From NCBI GenBank assembly GCA_943789485.1, contig CALSUH010000007.1:278733-342732 (forward strand): 64,000 nucleotides of DNA. The letters run 5' to 3'. This stretch comes from an uncultured Pseudomonadales bacterium. Lineage in GTDB: Bacteria; Pseudomonadota; Gammaproteobacteria; Pseudomonadales; Pseudohongiellaceae. Every line of letters starts with the position of its first letter. Positions within the stretch are counted from its first letter, which is position 1. The notes beneath the pieces are model-generated. The model was not told the origin of the DNA. It saw only the letters and a list, made by a program, of their open reading frames with translations, and made no database searches. Both the position numbers and the translations under genes were made by a program. Shown here one piece after another: positions 1 through 16,402 of this stretch.

Positions 1-1247
1 ACCGAGATAACAGGCTCTGGGAATTCCATCTTCTCAAGCGTCACAACCCGGTCAATAGCACACAGTGTTTCACCGGTTGTCACATCTTTGAGGCCAATCG
101 CAGCAGCGATGTCGCCGGCCAATACTTCCTTGATTTCTTCACGCGTGTTCGCGTGCATCTGCACCATACGACCAACACGCTCTTTCTTATTTTTGATTGG
201 GTTGTAAACAGAATCGCCAGAATTTAGCGTACCTGAGTAAACTCGGAAAAACGTCAAAGTACCAACGAAGGGGTCGGTTGCGATCTTGAATGCCAAAGCC
301 GCAAACGGCGCATTATCATCGGCTTTACATTGCGTAACAGCACCATCTTCAAGAAGGCCTTCAATGGCCTTAACTTCCGTAGGCGCAGGCATATAATCGA
401 TTACCGCATCAAGCACTGCTTGAACACCCTTGTTCTTAAAAGCCGAACCACAAAGTGTAGGCACTATTTCACTCGCCAATGTGCGAATACGAATACCGCC
501 CATGACTTCTTCTTCGGTCAGGTTGCCAGTCTCCAGATACTTATCCATAAGCTCTTCATTGGCTTCTGCTGCCGCTTCAAGCATGGTTTCACGCCATTCA
601 TCAGCTAGATCTTGCATGTCAGCAGGAATATCTTCGTAGTCGAAGGTGGCACCTTGATCTGCTTCGTTCCAGCGAATCGCCTTCATCTTAACGAGGTCGA
701 CAACGCCCTTAAATTCGTCTTCCGCACCGATAGCCAACTGCAATGGAATCGGGTTAGCGCCTAATCGTTCTTTCATCTGGTCTACAACCATCAGAAAGTC
801 AGCGCCGGCTCGGTCCATCTTGTTGACGAAAACCATGCGAGGCACTTCGTAGCGATTAGCTTGGCGCCATACTGTTTCCGTCTGGGGCTGAACACCCGAA
901 GAGCCGCAAAGCACAACTACAGCGCCGTCCAATACACGTAAAGAACGCTCCACTTCAATAGTGAAGTCAACGTGCCCCGGTGTGTCGATGATGTTAATAC
1001 GGTGTTCGTTGTACTGCTTACCCATGCCGCTCCAGAAACAAGTAGTCGCCGCAGAGGTGATAGTAATACCACGCTCCTGCTCCTGTTCCATCCAGTCCAT
1101 AGTCGCAGCACCATCGTGTACTTCACCAATCTTATGTGAAATACCTGTATAGAATAGAACACGTTCAGTAGTTGTAGTCTTGCCCGCATCTACGTGAGCA
1201 ACGATTCCGATATTGCGATAGCGCTCCAATGGATGCTTTCTAGCCAC
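1..1247 (-). CDS. fusA: Elongation factor G, partial (C-terminal part outside window)
   Basis: Translocation GTPase of the ribosome, cytoplasmic. The reverse strand from a GTG at 1247 reads [20 protein letters not shown], followed by the P-loop [12 protein letters not shown], the G2 region [13 protein letters not shown] and NKMDRAGAD, the EF-G GTPase motifs in order. The frame stays open to the left edge, so about 415 residues (G domain, domain II and the beginning of III) are present and the C-terminus is missing. It lies about 65 bp downstream of rpsG in the str-operon order rpsL-rpsG-fusA. A second, divergent EF-G is at 48759-50852. This copy, in the ribosomal context, is the likely housekeeping one. 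Confidence 0.97.
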   Translation of the reverse strand, partial: MARKHPLERYRNIGIVAHVDAGKTTTTERVLFYTGISHKIGEVHDGAATMDWMEQEQERGITITSAATTCFWSGMGKQYNEHRINIIDTPGHVDFTIEVERSLRVLDGAVVVLCGSSGVQPQTETVWRQANRYEVPRMVFVNKMDRAGADFLMVVDQMKERLGANPIPLQLAIGAEDEFKGVVDLVKMKAIRWNEADQGATFDYEDIPADMQDLADEWRETMLEAAAEANEELMDKYLETGNLTEEEVMGGIRIRTLASEIVPTLCGSAFKNKGVQAVLDAVIDYMPAPTEVKAIEGLLEDGAVTQCKADDNAPFAALAFKIATDPFVGTLTFFRVYSGTLNSGDSVYNPIKNKKERVGRMVQMHANTREEIKEVLAGDIAAAIGLKDVTTGETLCAIDRVVTLEKMEFPEPVIS

Positions 1248-1312
1248 AGCTTATGCTCTTTATATATAGAATTAATTCGATTCGAATTAGTTTGCCTACT
1301 ACAACGCATTGA

Positions 1313-1783
1313 TTAGAAGCGGTAGTGTGAGAACGCTCGGTTGGCTTCCGCCATGCGATGCACGTCTTCGCGCTTCTTAACCGCACTACCCTTACCCTCA
1401 GATGCATCGGATATTTCACCAGCCAGACGCAATGCCATGGACTTCTCGCCACGCTTACGGGAATGTTCAACTAACCAACGCATGGCTAGGGCATGGCGAC
1501 GCTCGACACGTACTTCGACTGGCACCTGATAGGTAGCACCACCGACACGGCGAGACTTAACTTCGACCATTGGAGCTATGGCATCCAGAGCCTTCTCGAA
1601 GGTTTCGAGAGGATCGCCAGGAGTTCTAGCTGAAACCATGTCTAATGCACCATAGACGATACGCTCGGCAACAGACTTCTTACCATCGACCATCACGTGG
1701 TTCATAAATTTTGCGAGGGTTAAACTACCGAACTTTGGATCTGGCAGGATTTCACGTTTTGCAACTACTCTTCTTCTAGGCAT
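1313..1783 (-). CDS. rpsG: 30S ribosomal protein S7
   Basis: Primary 16S rRNA-binding protein that organises the head of the small subunit. It is 156 residues, the usual length, starting [16 protein letters not shown] and ending RAFSHYRF. The conserved stretch around [11 protein letters not shown], which contacts rRNA, is intact. It sits between rpsL and fusA. In enterobacteria S7 represses translation of this operon; that is family knowledge, not visible here. Confidence 0.98.
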   Translation of the reverse strand: MPRRRVVAKREILPDPKFGSLTLAKFMNHVMVDGKKSVAERIVYGALDMVSARTPGDPLETFEKALDAIAPMVEVKSRRVGGATYQVPVEVRVERRHALAMRWLVEHSRKRGEKSMALRLAGEISDASEGKGSAVKKREDVHRMAEANRAFSHYRF

Positions 1784-1971
1784 TTGAGACCTCTATGTTT
1801 ATTCAGGTTGATCCAGGACTCTAAGCCACCTCAATAGTGGCTCACCTGGCCTTACTCTCACTCATCGCTTTATTAAAGAGTCTCGATGAGACGCGTATCC
1901 TTACGCTTGTAGAAGCATTGTCAGATAAATTTATCCGACAACGCTATGACTCCACATTCTAGTGCTTGCTG

Positions 1972-2343
1972 CTACTTTGGCTTCTTAGTACCGTATTTGG
2001 AACGGCTCTGCTTACGATCAGCAACTCCCGAAGTATCCAAGCTACCGCGAATCGTGTGGTAGCGAACACCTGGAAGATCCTTGACACGACCGCCTCTGAT
2101 CAGAACAACGGAGTGTTCCTGCAGGTTGTGGCCTTCACCACCAATATAGGAAGACACTTCAAATCCGTTAACCAGGCGCACACGGCACACCTTTCTCAAA
2201 GCCGAATTAGGCTTCTTTGGTGTAGTTGTGTAGACCCTAGTGCAAACACCACGCTTCTGAGGCGAGCCTTGTAACGCAGGTACGCCGCTTTTGACGATTT
2301 TGCTGCGTCGGGGTTTACGGACTAATTGGTTAATTGTCGTCAT
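1972..2343 (-). CDS. rpsL: 30S ribosomal protein S12
   Basis: Decoding-centre protein of the small subunit. The start is ATG at 2343 ([12 protein letters not shown]), giving 123 residues; an upstream in-frame start would add 13 residues absent from the family. The motifs [13 protein letters not shown] and [14 protein letters not shown] are intact. Both lysines whose substitution gives streptomycin resistance in other bacteria are therefore wild type. First gene of the rpsL-rpsG-fusA group, about 294 bp downstream of rpoC. Confidence 0.98.
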   Translation of the reverse strand: MTTINQLVRKPRRSKIVKSGVPALQGSPQKRGVCTRVYTTTPKKPNSALRKVCRVRLVNGFEVSSYIGGEGHNLQEHSVVLIRGGRVKDLPGVRYHTIRGSLDTSGVADRKQSRSKYGTKKPK

Positions 2344-2637
2344 GTTTTCCTTAAAACCTCTAATTTTTTTGGGAGAAACCACTTCCTATCATCTCAGTCT
2401 CTCATCGAAACGACCTTAGTCGTCGCTAGGTAGAGCTTAGTCAATAGAAAAATCGGTTCTCCGTCTCTCTTCATTAAATTCGGGTCAGCTTCCTAAACGG
2501 GTCACTGTAATGCGCCAAAGCCCTTAGAAATAGCCTAAGGAAGCTCCCAGAATAAAGGATGCGAGAGTTTAATGATCCCACATCCTCTAGTCAACTATTT
2601 CCAAGCATTGCTGCTTGTTTGAGCGGGCTCTCTAGCC
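2344..2637. other. rpoC-rpsL intergenic region
   Basis: 294 bp between the rpoC stop and the rpsL start with no open reading frame of note. It probably holds the str-operon promoter and leader. A short imperfect hairpin (CCTTAG/CTAAGG) lies near 2520-2542, without a convincing U-tract. No confident promoter could be picked by eye. Confidence 0.4.
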
Positions 2638-6889
<4,252 letters not shown>

Positions 6890-6938
6890 TTAATAATCAC
6901 TAATTCTTCATTTGTCGTACTAGCTAGCGCGAATTGGT

Positions 6939-9900
6939 TTATTTAGTACTGACGTCCAATTCCATATCGATCGCAAGCGATCTAATTTCCTTCACTAGCA
7001 CATTAAATGATTCCGGCATTCCCGGCTCCATTCTGTGGTCACCATCGACGATGTTCTTGTACATCTTCGTTCGTCCGGCAACATCATCCGACTTAACGGT
7101 TAGCATTTCCTGCAAGGTATAAGCCGCACCATAAGCTTCGAGCGCCCACACTTCCATCTCTCCGAAGCGCTGCCCACCGAACTGTGCTTTACCACCTAGT
7201 GGCTGCTGCGTAACCAAGCTGTACGAACCAGTCGATCTAGCATGCATTTTGTCATCTACCAAGTGATTCAATTTCAGCATATACATGATGCCAACAGTTA
7301 CTTGACGGTCAAAAGACTCTCCCGTTCTGCCGTCAAAAAGTGTGACCTGACCACTTTCATTAATGCCGGCTAGCTCTAGCATGTCTTTGATTTCAGACTC
7401 AGCCGCTCCATCGAACACAGGAGTGGCCATCGGAACGCCCGCACGCAAGTTACCCGCAAGCTCCAAGACTTCATCGTCACTGAAACTTTTAATGTCTTCA
7501 GTGCGCTCACCGATCTTGTTGTAGACTTCGGTAACTAGCTTTCTAACTTCTGATGCCTTCTTCCTAGCATCTAGCATCTCGCCAATACGGTTACCCAAGC
7601 CCTTAGCCGCCGCACCTAGGTGCGTCTCTAAGACCTGACCAACGTTCATTCGCGACGGTACGCCTAACGGATTCAACACGATATCTATCGGCTCACCCTT
7701 CTCGTCATAAGGCATGTCTTCGACAGGCATAATTACCGAGATAACACCTTTGTTACCATGACGTCCGGCCATCTTGTCACCGGGCTGTATACGGCGCTTA
7801 ATAGCGAGGTAGACTTTAACGATCTTCAATACGCCAGGAGCTAGATCATCACCTTGAGTGAGTTTCTTTCTCTTGTCTTCGAAGAGCTCGTCTAGATCTA
7901 CTCGTCTCTCTTTAAGCTGCTCATCTGCACGCTCTAATTGCTTGTTCACTTCATCATTAGACATGCGCAGCTTGAACCAATCTTCCTTCGGCAGCTCCTC
8001 GAGATAGTCAGCGGTAATCTTCTGGCCCTTCTTCAACTTCGGGCCACCAGCTACAACTTTTCCTATCAGAGCTTGTTGTAGACGCTCATAAGTTGCGGCC
8101 TCTACAATTCGATATTCATCATCGATGTCTTTGCGAACCTTAGACAGTTGCGTCTCTTCAATCTCCACGGCCCGTTGATCTTTATCAAGACCATCACGTG
8201 TGAATACCTGTACGTCGATTACGGTACCCTTAACACTTGTAGGCACACGCGAAGAAGTGTCTTTTACGTCCGAGGCTTTCTCACCGAAGATTGCACGCAG
8301 CAACTTTTCTTCTGGAGTTAGCTGCGTTTCGCCCTTAGGCGTAACTTTGCCGACCAAAATATCGCCAGCACTAACTTCAGCACCTATATACACAATGCCA
8401 GACTCGTCCAGCTTGCTTAGGGCGCCTTCGCCTACGTTTGGAATATCCGCGGTAATCTCTTCGGATCCAAGTTTGGTATCGCGAGCGACACAAGTTAGTT
8501 CCTGAATATGAATAGTGGTGAAGCGATCTTCCTTAACCACTCGCTCAGATATCAGGATTGAATCTTCGAAGTTGTATCCATTCCAAGGCATGAATGCGAT
8601 ACGCATATTCTGCCCTAGTGCTAACTCACCCATATCAATTGATGGCCCGTCTGCCAAGATGTCGCCACGACCAATCTGGTCTCCATCTTTGACCAACGGT
8701 CGCTGGCTAATACATGTATTCTGATTAGAGCGGGTGTACTTAGTCAGGTTGTAGATATCCACACCCGCCTCACCTGCGTCTGTCTCTGCATCGCTCACAC
8801 GAACGATGATTCTAGCCGCATCGACGCTCTCGATGACGCCACCACGGAACGCAACAACACATACACCTGAATCGGTCGCTACATTGCGCTCCATGCCCGT
8901 ACCAACCAAAGGCTTCTCAGTCTTTAGCGTCGGCACTGCTTGGCGCTGCATATTCGAACCCATCAGGGCGCGGTTAGCATCGTCATGCTCTAGAAAAGGA
9001 ATCAATGCTGCCGCAACTGACACCATCTGTTGTGGAGCCACGTCCATATAGTCAACTTCTTCGCGTGGCTTTAAGAGTGTTTCACCCTTGTATCGTACGG
9101 TGACGAGCGTATCGACCAAACCCTTCTTCTTGTCCAAAGGAGCGCTCGCCTGCGCAATGACAAAATCACTTTCGTCAATCGCTGATAGATAATCGATCTC
9201 ATCTGTAACTTTGTTGTTAACCACCTTTCTATAAGGGCTTTCAAGAAAGCCGTAGTGATTTGTTCTCGCATAAGTTGCAAGCGAGTTAATCAATCCAATG
9301 TTCGGACCTTCAGGCGTTTCAATTGGGCATACTCGACCGTAATGAGTCGGGTGTACGTCACGTACTTCGAAGCCCGCTCTCTCTCTCGTGAGACCACCGG
9401 GCCCAAGTGCCGATACGCGACGCTTGTGAGTCACCTCTGACAGCGGGTTATTCTGATCCATAAACTGGGAAAGCTGACTGGAGCCAAAGAATTCCTTGAT
9501 CGCTGCAGCCACTGGCTTAGCATTGATCATATCTTGTGGCATCAGGCCCTCAGAGTCAGCCATGCTCAAACGTTCTTTCACTGCGCGTTCGACACGAACC
9601 AAACCAACACGAAATTGGTTCTCTGCCATTTCACCAACAGAGCGAATACGGCGGTTACCTAAGTGATCGATGTCATCCACTGAACCGAAACCGTTACGGA
9701 TTCCGACCAGAGTCTTCAGCACGTCGACGATGTCTTCCTTACTAAGGACCATCAAGCCCTCGGACTCAGGACGACCCAGCCGGCGATTAAACTTCATTCG
9801 ACCAACTGCAGAAAGATCGTAACGCTCTGGCGAGAAGAATAGGTTAGAGAATAAGTTCTCTGCAGATTCCTTCGTAGGTGGCTCGCCTGGACGCATCATG

Positions 9901-11036
9901 CGATAGATTTCGACCATAGCTTCCAACTTGGAAGTGGTTCCATCGATGCGCAATGTATGCGATACAAATGGACCGCAGTCCAGATCGTTAGTATAGATAG
10001 TCTCGAACGTTTTTACGCCGGCCTCGAAGAACTGCTCTATCAGCTCTTCAGTGATTTCAGTATTACAGGCTACTAAAATTTCCCCAGTCTCTTCGTTGAT
10101 CACATCGGCAGCAAGCGCGGCACCAATAAGGTACTCATGCTCGATTAGCAACGTAGTTAACTTCGCTTGCTCCATGAGGCGTACGTGGCGTGAAGTAATA
10201 CGGCGGCCAGCCTCCACGATTTCCTTGCCTTTCTTGTCATTGATCGGAAAAGTAAGCACTTCTCCACGCAGACGAGCAGGGATTAGATTCAACGAAATAG
10301 TCGACTCTTTATCTTTACTTTTCGTCGTAATCTTAAAACTATTGTTGTCGTAGAACATCTCAAGAATTTCTTGAGATCCATAACCTAATGCGCGCAGCAA
10401 TACCGACGCAGGCAATTTACGGCGACGGTCAATTCGAACATAGACCATGTCTTTCGGATCGAATTCAAAGTCGAGCCAAGAACCACGGTAAGGAATTACC
10501 CGTGCAGAGTAGAGTAGTTTTCCTGAGCTGTGCGTCTTCCCACGGTCATGATCAAAGAACACACCCGGAGATCTATGCAACTGCGATACAACAACACGCT
10601 CCGTACCGTTGATAACAAAAGTACCTGAATCAGTCATCAACGGGATCTCACCCATATAGACTTCTTGCTCTTTAATATCTTTAATAGTTTGTACTGTTGA
10701 TTCCTTATCATAAAGAATCAACCGAACCTTAACCCGCAAGGACACTGAATAGGTAGAACCACGCAATTGACATTCTTTGACGTCAAAGGCAGGCTTTCCA
10801 AGGTTGTAGCTAACATATTCCAGAACTGCCTTGCCGGAATAGCTGACGATAGGGAATACAGATTTGAACGCGGCATGTAGGCCTTGTTCCATACGTGATT
10901 CGACAGGCACGTCAACCTGAGTAAACTGTTTATAGGAATCGACTTGTATAGATAAGAGGTAAGGGATGTCCATCGCACTTGGCAATTTGCCGAAGTTCTT
11001 ACGGATACGTTTTTTCTCTGTATACGAATAGGCCAT
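6939..11036 (-). CDS. rpoB: DNA-directed RNA polymerase subunit beta
   Basis: Second catalytic subunit of RNA polymerase. It is 1365 residues from ATG at 11036 ([19 protein letters not shown]), chosen because AGGAA lies just upstream and the family begins here; 11 further in-frame upstream residues are unlikely to be translated. The rifampicin-binding region ([22 protein letters not shown]) matches wild type. The C-terminal region [20 protein letters not shown] is intact. rpoC follows after about 85 bp. Unlike rpoC, no frameshift is seen over 4.1 kb. Confidence 0.98.
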   Translation of the reverse strand: MAYSYTEKKRIRKNFGKLPSAMDIPYLLSIQVDSYKQFTQVDVPVESRMEQGLHAAFKSVFPIVSYSGKAVLEYVSYNLGKPAFDVKECQLRGSTYSVSLRVKVRLILYDKESTVQTIKDIKEQEVYMGEIPLMTDSGTFVINGTERVVVSQLHRSPGVFFDHDRGKTHSSGKLLYSARVIPYRGSWLDFEFDPKDMVYVRIDRRRKLPASVLLRALGYGSQEILEMFYDNNSFKITTKSKDKESTISLNLIPARLRGEVLTFPINDKKGKEIVEAGRRITSRHVRLMEQAKLTTLLIEHEYLIGAALAADVINEETGEILVACNTEITEELIEQFFEAGVKTFETIYTNDLDCGPFVSHTLRIDGTTSKLEAMVEIYRMMRPGEPPTKESAENLFSNLFFSPERYDLSAVGRMKFNRRLGRPESEGLMVLSKEDIVDVLKTLVGIRNGFGSVDDIDHLGNRRIRSVGEMAENQFRVGLVRVERAVKERLSMADSEGLMPQDMINAKPVAAAIKEFFGSSQLSQFMDQNNPLSEVTHKRRVSALGPGGLTRERAGFEVRDVHPTHYGRVCPIETPEGPNIGLINSLATYARTNHYGFLESPYRKVVNNKVTDEIDYLSAIDESDFVIAQASAPLDKKKGLVDTLVTVRYKGETLLKPREEVDYMDVAPQQMVSVAAALIPFLEHDDANRALMGSNMQRQAVPTLKTEKPLVGTGMERNVATDSGVCVVAFRGGVIESVDAARIIVRVSDAETDAGEAGVDIYNLTKYTRSNQNTCISQRPLVKDGDQIGRGDILADGPSIDMGELALGQNMRIAFMPWNGYNFEDSILISERVVKEDRFTTIHIQELTCVARDTKLGSEEITADIPNVGEGALSKLDESGIVYIGAEVSAGDILVGKVTPKGETQLTPEEKLLRAIFGEKASDVKDTSSRVPTSVKGTVIDVQVFTRDGLDKDQRAVEIEETQLSKVRKDIDDEYRIVEAATYERLQQALIGKVVAGGPKLKKGQKITADYLEELPKEDWFKLRMSNDEVNKQLERADEQLKERRVDLDELFEDKRKKLTQGDDLAPGVLKIVKVYLAIKRRIQPGDKMAGRHGNKGVISVIMPVEDMPYDEKGEPIDIVLNPLGVPSRMNVGQVLETHLGAAAKGLGNRIGEMLDARKKASEVRKLVTEVYNKIGERTEDIKSFSDDEVLELAGNLRAGVPMATPVFDGAAESEIKDMLELAGINESGQVTLFDGRTGESFDRQVTVGIMYMLKLNHLVDDKMHARSTGSYSLVTQQPLGGKAQFGGQRFGEMEVWALEAYGAAYTLQEMLTVKSDDVAGRTKMYKNIVDGDHRMEPGMPESFNVLVKEIRSLAIDMELDVSTK

Positions 11037-11176
11037 TGGTGTGTTCCTAGCGTTGTGTTCTATTGGCATTAACTACTAGCAGAATTTTTCTGCGATTTGC
11101 ATGGCCTGCGTCTTAACGACTTGGCCAATGCGCGGCGATTAAGCCGATCTGCTTTTACTCGAAATTACAACAAACT

Positions 11177-11206
11177 AACGCCAGGTGCGTTGAGGCACCC
11201 GGCGCT
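11177..11206 (-). terminator. Attenuator-like hairpin between rplL and rpoB
   Basis: On the minus strand CGCCGGGTGC and GCACCTGGCG form a 10-bp stem with one G-U pair around a 6-nt loop, followed by the moderately T-rich TTAGTTTGTTG. The position, between rplL and rpoB, is where enterobacteria have a partial terminator that sets the ribosomal protein to polymerase ratio. The same role is inferred here. Confidence 0.55.
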
Positions 11207-11230
11207 TGTCGCTTTATAGCAAAGTGCTTA

Positions 11231-11605
11231 CTACTTAAGCTCAACGGTTGCGCCAGCTTCTTCCAAAGCTTTCTTGGCTTCATCCGCATCTCCCTTAGGA
11301 GCAGCTTCTTTAATAGTTGATGGCGCGCTATCAACTAATTCCTTAGCTTCTTTAAGACCTAGACCAGTGATTCCACGTACTGCCTTAATGACGTTCACTT
11401 TCTTTTCGCCAATAGAGGCTAGAATGACATCGAATTCAGTCTGCTCTTCTGCTGGCGCAGCATCGGCTGCTGCCGCTGGAGCTGCAGCAACTGCAGCTGC
11501 TGCTGAAACACCAAATTTTTCTTCCATTGCTTCCACCAGTTGAACTACGTCCATTACTGACATGTCTGCAATTGCTTCTAATACATCTTCTTTGGAAAGA
11601 GCCAT
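11231..11605 (-). CDS. rplL: 50S ribosomal protein L7/L12
   Basis: Stalk protein that recruits translation GTPases. It is 124 residues with the expected layout: N-terminal dimerisation region ([21 protein letters not shown]), Ala-rich hinge at about residues 35-53, and C-terminal domain with [12 protein letters not shown]. It follows rplJ by about 90 bp and precedes rpoB. Confidence 0.98.
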   Translation of the reverse strand: MALSKEDVLEAIADMSVMDVVQLVEAMEEKFGVSAAAAVAAAPAAAADAAPAEEQTEFDVILASIGEKKVNVIKAVRGITGLGLKEAKELVDSAPSTIKEAAPKGDADEAKKALEEAGATVELK

Positions 11606-11693
11606 GACTCTTGTCTCCTACTTTCTTTAAATTAATTTAAGTTGTTTTCTAACTTTCTACTACTTCTACAATTTCTAAACTGTTACGAAGGAA

Positions 11694-12224
11694 CTAGGCT
11701 GCTTCCTGCTTCTGGTCTCGAACTGCTGCAACAGCACGTGTTGCTTTCGAGGGAACCTCTATCATGGTTCTGGCGAGCTTCGTTACAGGCGCTAACATAA
11801 CGCTCATAAGAATGGACAGCGCTTGATCGTGAGTCGGCAACTTGGCCAACACGTCGATCTGATCAGCATCCAATAACTTGCCACCTACAGAGAGTGCTTT
11901 GATCTCGAAATCTTTTTCCTGTTTGGCAAAATCCTTCAGCACGCGTGCAGCGGCGCCAGGGTCTTCCTCTGAGAATGCAAGAATCGTAGGTCCGACTAAA
12001 ACTTCCTGAATGCATTCGAATTCAGTACCTTCAACTGCTTTTCTAAGCAGCGTGTTTCTTACAACACGAAGATAAACATTATTCGCTCTAGCATTCTTTC
12101 GAAGCTCAGTCATATCACTAACGGTTACACCCCGATAATCGGCGAGTACCGCAGACAATGCACTGTTAGCAGCCTTATTGACTTCCGAAACAATTTGTTT
12201 CTTATCTTCTAGTCCAATAGCCAC
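11694..12224 (-). CDS. rplJ: 50S ribosomal protein L10
   Basis: Base of the ribosomal stalk; binds L7/L12 dimers. It is 176 residues starting at a GTG (12224; [15 protein letters not shown]) with AAGGAG upstream. The N-terminal rRNA-binding domain includes [16 protein letters not shown], and the C-terminal helix ends [11 protein letters not shown]. Cotranscribed with rplL. In other bacteria L10 bound to L12 represses its own mRNA leader. Confidence 0.97.
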   Translation of the reverse strand: MAIGLEDKKQIVSEVNKAANSALSAVLADYRGVTVSDMTELRKNARANNVYLRVVRNTLLRKAVEGTEFECIQEVLVGPTILAFSEEDPGAAARVLKDFAKQEKDFEIKALSVGGKLLDADQIDVLAKLPTHDQALSILMSVMLAPVTKLARTMIEVPSKATRAVAAVRDQKQEAA

Positions 12225-12491
12225 TAGCTAAACTCCTTAATATGGTCGATTTCTCGACCGCGATTTAGCATGACACTTTCGCGCCATACCCTTGCTATTC
12301 GGTGATTAAAATCTAGCATTACACTAAATTGGGCTTCACCATCTGCGTAGGAAATTAAGCGAGCCAACCCAAATTGGGCGGTCACACCTACGGTCTTTGA
12401 CAGCTTCGCTTTCGCGAAACCCCAAAGTCTGTTGAAGAGAGAACACTCTCTTCGAATCTTTTACTTGTAAACGGAAATCTCTTTCCTGATG
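12225..12491 (-). promoter_or_regulatory. rplJL leader region (probable L10 autoregulatory site)
   Basis: 267 bp between rplA and rplJ without an ORF. Such long leaders normally hold the L10(L12) binding structure and a promoter. Several short self-complementary stretches occur (for example CCCAAATTGGG near 12368), but I could not derive the fold by eye. The assignment rests mainly on position. Confidence 0.4.
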
Positions 12492-13190
12492 TTAAAGAAG
12501 CTCTAGAGATGACTGGTCAATCTGCAAGCCAGGACCCATCGTCGAAGAAAGAACAACCTTCTTTATGTAGACACCCTTAGCTGCAGATGGCTTGGCCTTC
12601 TTTAGGTCTGCCAATAGCGCTTCAAGGTTCGCCTTAACCGCAAGGGCTTCAAAGCCCACTTTGCCGATCCCGCCATGAACGATACCGTTCTTGTCAGTCC
12701 TGTATCGAACCTGACCGGACTTGGCGTTCTTAACTGCAGTTTCTACGTCTGGCGTAACTGTTCCGACTTTAGGATTAGGCATCAAACCTCTAGGACCGAG
12801 AACCGTTCCTAGCTTGCCCACTACACGCATAGCATCTGGTGTTGCTATAACTACGTCGAAGTCCAAGTTTCCTGCCTGAATGGATTCCGCTAGATCATCG
12901 AAGCCCACCACATCGGCACCGGCAGCCTTCGCCTTTTCAGCATTTTCGCCCTGAGCAAATACCGCGACGCGAACGTCTTTGCCTGTGCCGTTTGGTAGAA
13001 TTGTGGAACCGCGAACTGCTTGATCCGATTTGCGCGCATCGATGCCGAGGTTCACACAAACGTCTAGAGACTCGCTGAATTTCTTTGAAGCAAACTCTGT
13101 GATTATCGCAACAGCTTCTTCAACTGAGTAGGCTTTGCCTGCCTCAACCTTTTCAGCTACTTGCTTTTGTTTTTTGGATAGTTTGGCCAT
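12492..13190 (-). CDS. rplA: 50S ribosomal protein L1
   Basis: L1-stalk protein and translational repressor of the L11 operon in many bacteria. It is 232 residues, starting [19 protein letters not shown]. The L1 signature near residues 120-140 ([21 protein letters not shown]) is conserved. It starts 1 bp after the rplK stop, so the two are translationally coupled. Confidence 0.98.
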   Translation of the reverse strand: MAKLSKKQKQVAEKVEAGKAYSVEEAVAIITEFASKKFSESLDVCVNLGIDARKSDQAVRGSTILPNGTGKDVRVAVFAQGENAEKAKAAGADVVGFDDLAESIQAGNLDFDVVIATPDAMRVVGKLGTVLGPRGLMPNPKVGTVTPDVETAVKNAKSGQVRYRTDKNGIVHGGIGKVGFEALAVKANLEALLADLKKAKPSAAKGVYIKKVVLSSTMGPGLQIDQSSLELL

Positions 13191-13191
13191 G

Positions 13192-13626
13192 TTACTCCAC
13201 TCCCTCGACTTCTATGCCCGCGCTGCGCGCGCTGCCTGCAAGTGTGCGAACCGCAGCATCCATATCAGCAGCAGTAAGATCAGCCATTTTCTGGGTCGCA
13301 ATCTCTTCTAATTGTGCACGGTTTACTTTGCCCACTTTTTCAGTGTTTGGACGTCCACTTCCTTTCTTAAGGCCGGCTGCTTTACGCAGTAGCACAGAGG
13401 CGGGAGGCGTCTTCGTAATGAAGGTGAAGCTACGATCTGCATAAACAGTAATAACCACCGGAATAGGCAGTCCAACCTCAACGCCTTGAGTCTGCGCATT
13501 GAATGCCTTACAGAATTCCATGATGTTTACGCCGTGTTGACCGAGAGCCGGACCAACGGGTGGACTTGGGTTAGCTTTTCCTGCGCCAACTTGCAGCTTT
13601 ATATAAGCCAGTACTTTCTTAGCCAT
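13192..13626 (-). CDS. rplK: 50S ribosomal protein L11
   Basis: rRNA-binding protein of the GTPase-associated centre. The start is ATG at 13626 ([20 protein letters not shown]), 144 residues, preceded by AAGGAGAAAG; a 7-residue in-frame extension upstream is rejected. The Pro-rich motif [20 protein letters not shown] is intact. Separated from nusG by 183 bp that contain the palindrome at 13729-13802. A possible extended -10 (TGTTATGAA, complement of about 13689-13697) suggests a separate rplK promoter. Confidence 0.97.
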   Translation of the reverse strand: MAKKVLAYIKLQVGAGKANPSPPVGPALGQHGVNIMEFCKAFNAQTQGVEVGLPIPVVITVYADRSFTFITKTPPASVLLRKAAGLKKGSGRPNTEKVGKVNRAQLEEIATQKMADLTAADMDAAVRTLAGSARSAGIEVEGVE

Positions 13627-13728
13627 ATCTTTCTCCTTTGGGTTCAAACGTTCGATTAAGCCTCGCAGCTAACCAAACTCCCCGGCGATTCATAACAAAT
13701 GTTAGTGAATCGACTTTGTTTTAAAAAT

Positions 13729-13802
13729 GGGGTCAGAGTAAAATTTCCGCTAAATGCGGCTAAATATTCCCGTATTTACGCTGGAAATTTTACTCTGACC
13801 CC
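13729..13802. repeat. REP/MITE-like palindrome between nusG and rplK
   Basis: The left arm GGGGTCAGAGTAAAATTTCC (13729-13748) and right arm (13783-13802) are perfect 20-bp inverted repeats. The 34-bp interior holds a second, nearly perfect inner pair (TAAATGCGG and CCGTATTTA). The right end lies 7 bp from the nusG stop codon. There is no U-tract, so it is not a standard terminator. Terminal sequences of the type GGGGTCAGAGTAAA are, from general knowledge, often seen near REP-associated tyrosine transposase genes; no such transposase is in the window. Confidence 0.75.
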
Positions 13803-13809
13803 GACACTT

Positions 13810-14343
13810 CTAGCTCTTTTCGACCTGCCCGAACTCAAGCTCTACCGGAGTCGCACGGCCGAAAATTAATACAGCAACGCGTAATCTGCTCTTCTCGTAG
13901 TTAACTTCCTCAACCGTGCCGGTGAAGTCATTAAAAGGACCATCTGTAACTCGAACCATTTCGCCAGGTTCGTAGATCGTCTTGTGAGTTGGAACCTCTT
14001 CGCTATCCTCCATTCTCTGGAGAATCTTATTCGCTTCTTTATCGGTTATCGGGGCAGGTCTCTCTGCCGTGCCGCCAATAAAACCCATGACTCTGGGCGT
14101 GTCCTTAACCAAGTGCCAAGTATCGTCGTTTAATTCCATATGAACCAAGACGTAACCCGGAAAGAATTTGCGCTCACTCTTTCGTTTCTGACCACCGCGC
14201 ATTTCTACAACTTCTTCGGTAGGCACCAACACTTCATCGAAGTAATCCTCCATTTTTCGAAGAGCAATTCGCTCTCCCAATGCAAGCATCACTTTCTTTT
14301 CATAGCCTGAATAGGCATGAACTACGTACCAGCGCTTTGCCAT
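13810..14343 (-). CDS. nusG: Transcription termination/antitermination protein NusG
   Basis: Binds RNA polymerase and couples it to Rho or the ribosome. It is 177 residues with the N-terminal NGN domain ([18 protein letters not shown], then [12 protein letters not shown]) and a C-terminal KOW motif ([18 protein letters not shown]). It starts 9 bp after the secE stop. Normal length. Confidence 0.98.
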   Translation of the reverse strand: MAKRWYVVHAYSGYEKKVMLALGERIALRKMEDYFDEVLVPTEEVVEMRGGQKRKSERKFFPGYVLVHMELNDDTWHLVKDTPRVMGFIGGTAERPAPITDKEANKILQRMEDSEEVPTHKTIYEPGEMVRVTDGPFNDFTGTVEEVNYEKSRLRVAVLIFGRATPVELEFGQVEKS

Positions 14344-14352
14344 TTTTTGCCT

Positions 14353-14721
14353 CTAGCCGATCATCGATGAAATAACGCTGTTTAATCCCCAATCCAGTAA
14401 CCATAAAATAAAAGCTACAATGAATATGACGATAAGGACTACGATCGTAGTCTGCGTTGTTTCTTGTCTTGTTGGCCAAACAACTTTTCTTATTTCAACT
14501 CGCGCATCTAGGCATAAGTTGACAAAAGCGCGCCCGCGAATAGTCTGAGCGCCAATCCATCCGGCCACGCCGGCAGTTACAAGCAAGCCTAGCGTTCTAA
14601 CCAATAATGATTCCGTCGCGAAATAAGAGTTAGCATAAATAGCACCAGCCACAATCGCTGCTACGACCGCCCACTTGAGCAAATCTAATTTACCGTCTTC
14701 GCCTGCTATTTTTTCGGACAT
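14353..14721 (-). CDS. secE: Preprotein translocase subunit SecE
   Basis: Inner-membrane subunit of the SecYEG channel. The start is taken at 14721 (MSEKIAGEDGKLDLLKW), 122 residues; the longer frame adds 14 residues not typical of the family. Three hydrophobic segments are visible at about 14-32, 38-56 and 92-112, as in the long enterobacterial type. The conserved amphipathic helix EIRKVVWPTRQET lies before the last membrane segment. Confidence 0.95.
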   Translation of the reverse strand: MSEKIAGEDGKLDLLKWAVVAAIVAGAIYANSYFATESLLVRTLGLLVTAGVAGWIGAQTIRGRAFVNLCLDARVEIRKVVWPTRQETTQTTIVVLIVIFIVAFILWLLDWGLNSVISSMIG

Positions 14722-14832
14722 ACTATTTACTATTTCTCTTAGTGCTAAATATCTAGTTAACAACCACCGACAGTGACCTTATCTCTGCCTATCCTCTTCC
14801 CTATGGCTTGCGGAAGAATTCCTGCCTTTAGT

Positions 14833-14908
<76 letters not shown>

Positions 14909-15078
14909 ACTGTTTCTCTAAAGATCATCGGTGTTTCTTATTCTCGCTGGTAATTAAGGGTGGTCAATACGACCTTATTCTTCATTTACTTCGAACGAAA
15001 TATCGTAAAAACACTAAAGACGACTAAGCCGAAGTACCCTTTTGAGTGCTTCGGCCAAGTAAGCTGTGTTTTGCGATT

Positions 15079-16272
15079 TTATTCGAATATCTTAGCTACA
15101 ACGCCCGCGCCTACTGTACGACCACCCTCACGGATAGCAAAACGTAGACCTTCATCCATCGCAATTGGATTAATCAAGGTAACAATCATGTTCACGTTGT
15201 CGCCCGGCATTACCATCTCAACGCCTTCTGGCAACTCACACGCACCTGTCACGTCCGTTGTACGGAAATAGAACTGTGGACGGTAACCTTTAAAGAATGG
15301 CGTATGACGTCCACCCTCATCCTTATTCAGGATATACACTTCTGCCTCGAACTTCGTATGAGGTGTGACAGATCCAGGCTTACCCAGCACTTGACCGCGC
15401 TCAACTTCCTCGCGCTTAGTACCACGCAATAGAACACCTACGTTCTCGCCTGCACGGCCCTGGTCCAATAACTTGCGGAACATCTCAACACCCGTACAAA
15501 CTGTCTTCTGTGTGTCTTTAATACCAACGATGTCTAGATCGTCACCAACATTGACAAGGCCGCGCTCGATTCGGCCTGTTACAACAGTACCGCGACCGGA
15601 GATTGAGAATACGTCTTCGATTGGCATCAAGAAAGGCTTCTCAACGTCACGAACCGGATCGGGTATGTAGCTGTCTAGAGTCTCAACCAACTTCTGTACC
15701 GCAGGCATGCCGATATCAGAGGTGTCGCCTTCAAGAGCCTTAAGAGCAGAACCAACAATAATAGGTGTGTCGTCACCTGGGAATTCGTATTGATCCAATA
15801 ACTCTCGGATCTCCATCTCTACCAATTCAATCAATTCTTCGTCATCAACCATGTCCGCTTTGTTCATGAACACAACGATGTAAGGAACGCCAACCTGCAA
15901 AGATAGCAGGATGTGCTCACGAGTCTGTGGCATTGGGCCGTCTGCAGCCGAACATACCAAGATAGCGCCGTCCATCTGAGCCGCACCGGTGATCATGTTC
16001 TTTACGTAGTCGGCGTGACCTGGACAGTCAACGTGAGCGTAGTGACGATTGGGCGAATCGTATTCAACGTGAGACGTGGAAATAGTAATACCGCGCTCTC
16101 TTTCTTCTGGCGCATTATCGATCTGCGCAAAATCTCGTACTTCACCCCCGCCCCATACTTCAGAACAGACCCGAGTCAAAGCCGCTGTTAACGTCGTCTT
16201 GCCATGGTCAACGTGACCAATCGTACCCACGTTTACGTGTAATTTATTTCGTTCGAATTTTTCCTTCGCCAT
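15079..16272 (-). CDS. tuf: Elongation factor Tu
   Basis: GTPase delivering aminoacyl-tRNA to the ribosome. It is 397 residues, full length, with P-loop [10 protein letters not shown], switch [22 protein letters not shown] and NKADM, and C-terminal [12 protein letters not shown]. It lies between tRNA-Thr and tRNA-Trp. A second tuf copy often follows fusA, which would be outside the window. Confidence 0.99.
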   Translation of the reverse strand: MAKEKFERNKLHVNVGTIGHVDHGKTTLTAALTRVCSEVWGGGEVRDFAQIDNAPEERERGITISTSHVEYDSPNRHYAHVDCPGHADYVKNMITGAAQMDGAILVCSAADGPMPQTREHILLSLQVGVPYIVVFMNKADMVDDEELIELVEMEIRELLDQYEFPGDDTPIIVGSALKALEGDTSDIGMPAVQKLVETLDSYIPDPVRDVEKPFLMPIEDVFSISGRGTVVTGRIERGLVNVGDDLDIVGIKDTQKTVCTGVEMFRKLLDQGRAGENVGVLLRGTKREEVERGQVLGKPGSVTPHTKFEAEVYILNKDEGGRHTPFFKGYRPQFYFRTTDVTGACELPEGVEMVMPGDNVNMIVTLINPIAMDEGLRFAIREGGRTVGAGVVAKIFE

Positions 16273-16402
16273 TTCGACTGCCCCTATCTATTCTAAGCGT
16301 CATCAATTAATTTTGAGTTAAATAGTTCTTTCTACTTCTATATAGAAATTACAATTGAATCCAATCTTGTTACTTTAATTCTCATCGGTTCTGACCAATG
16401 AA

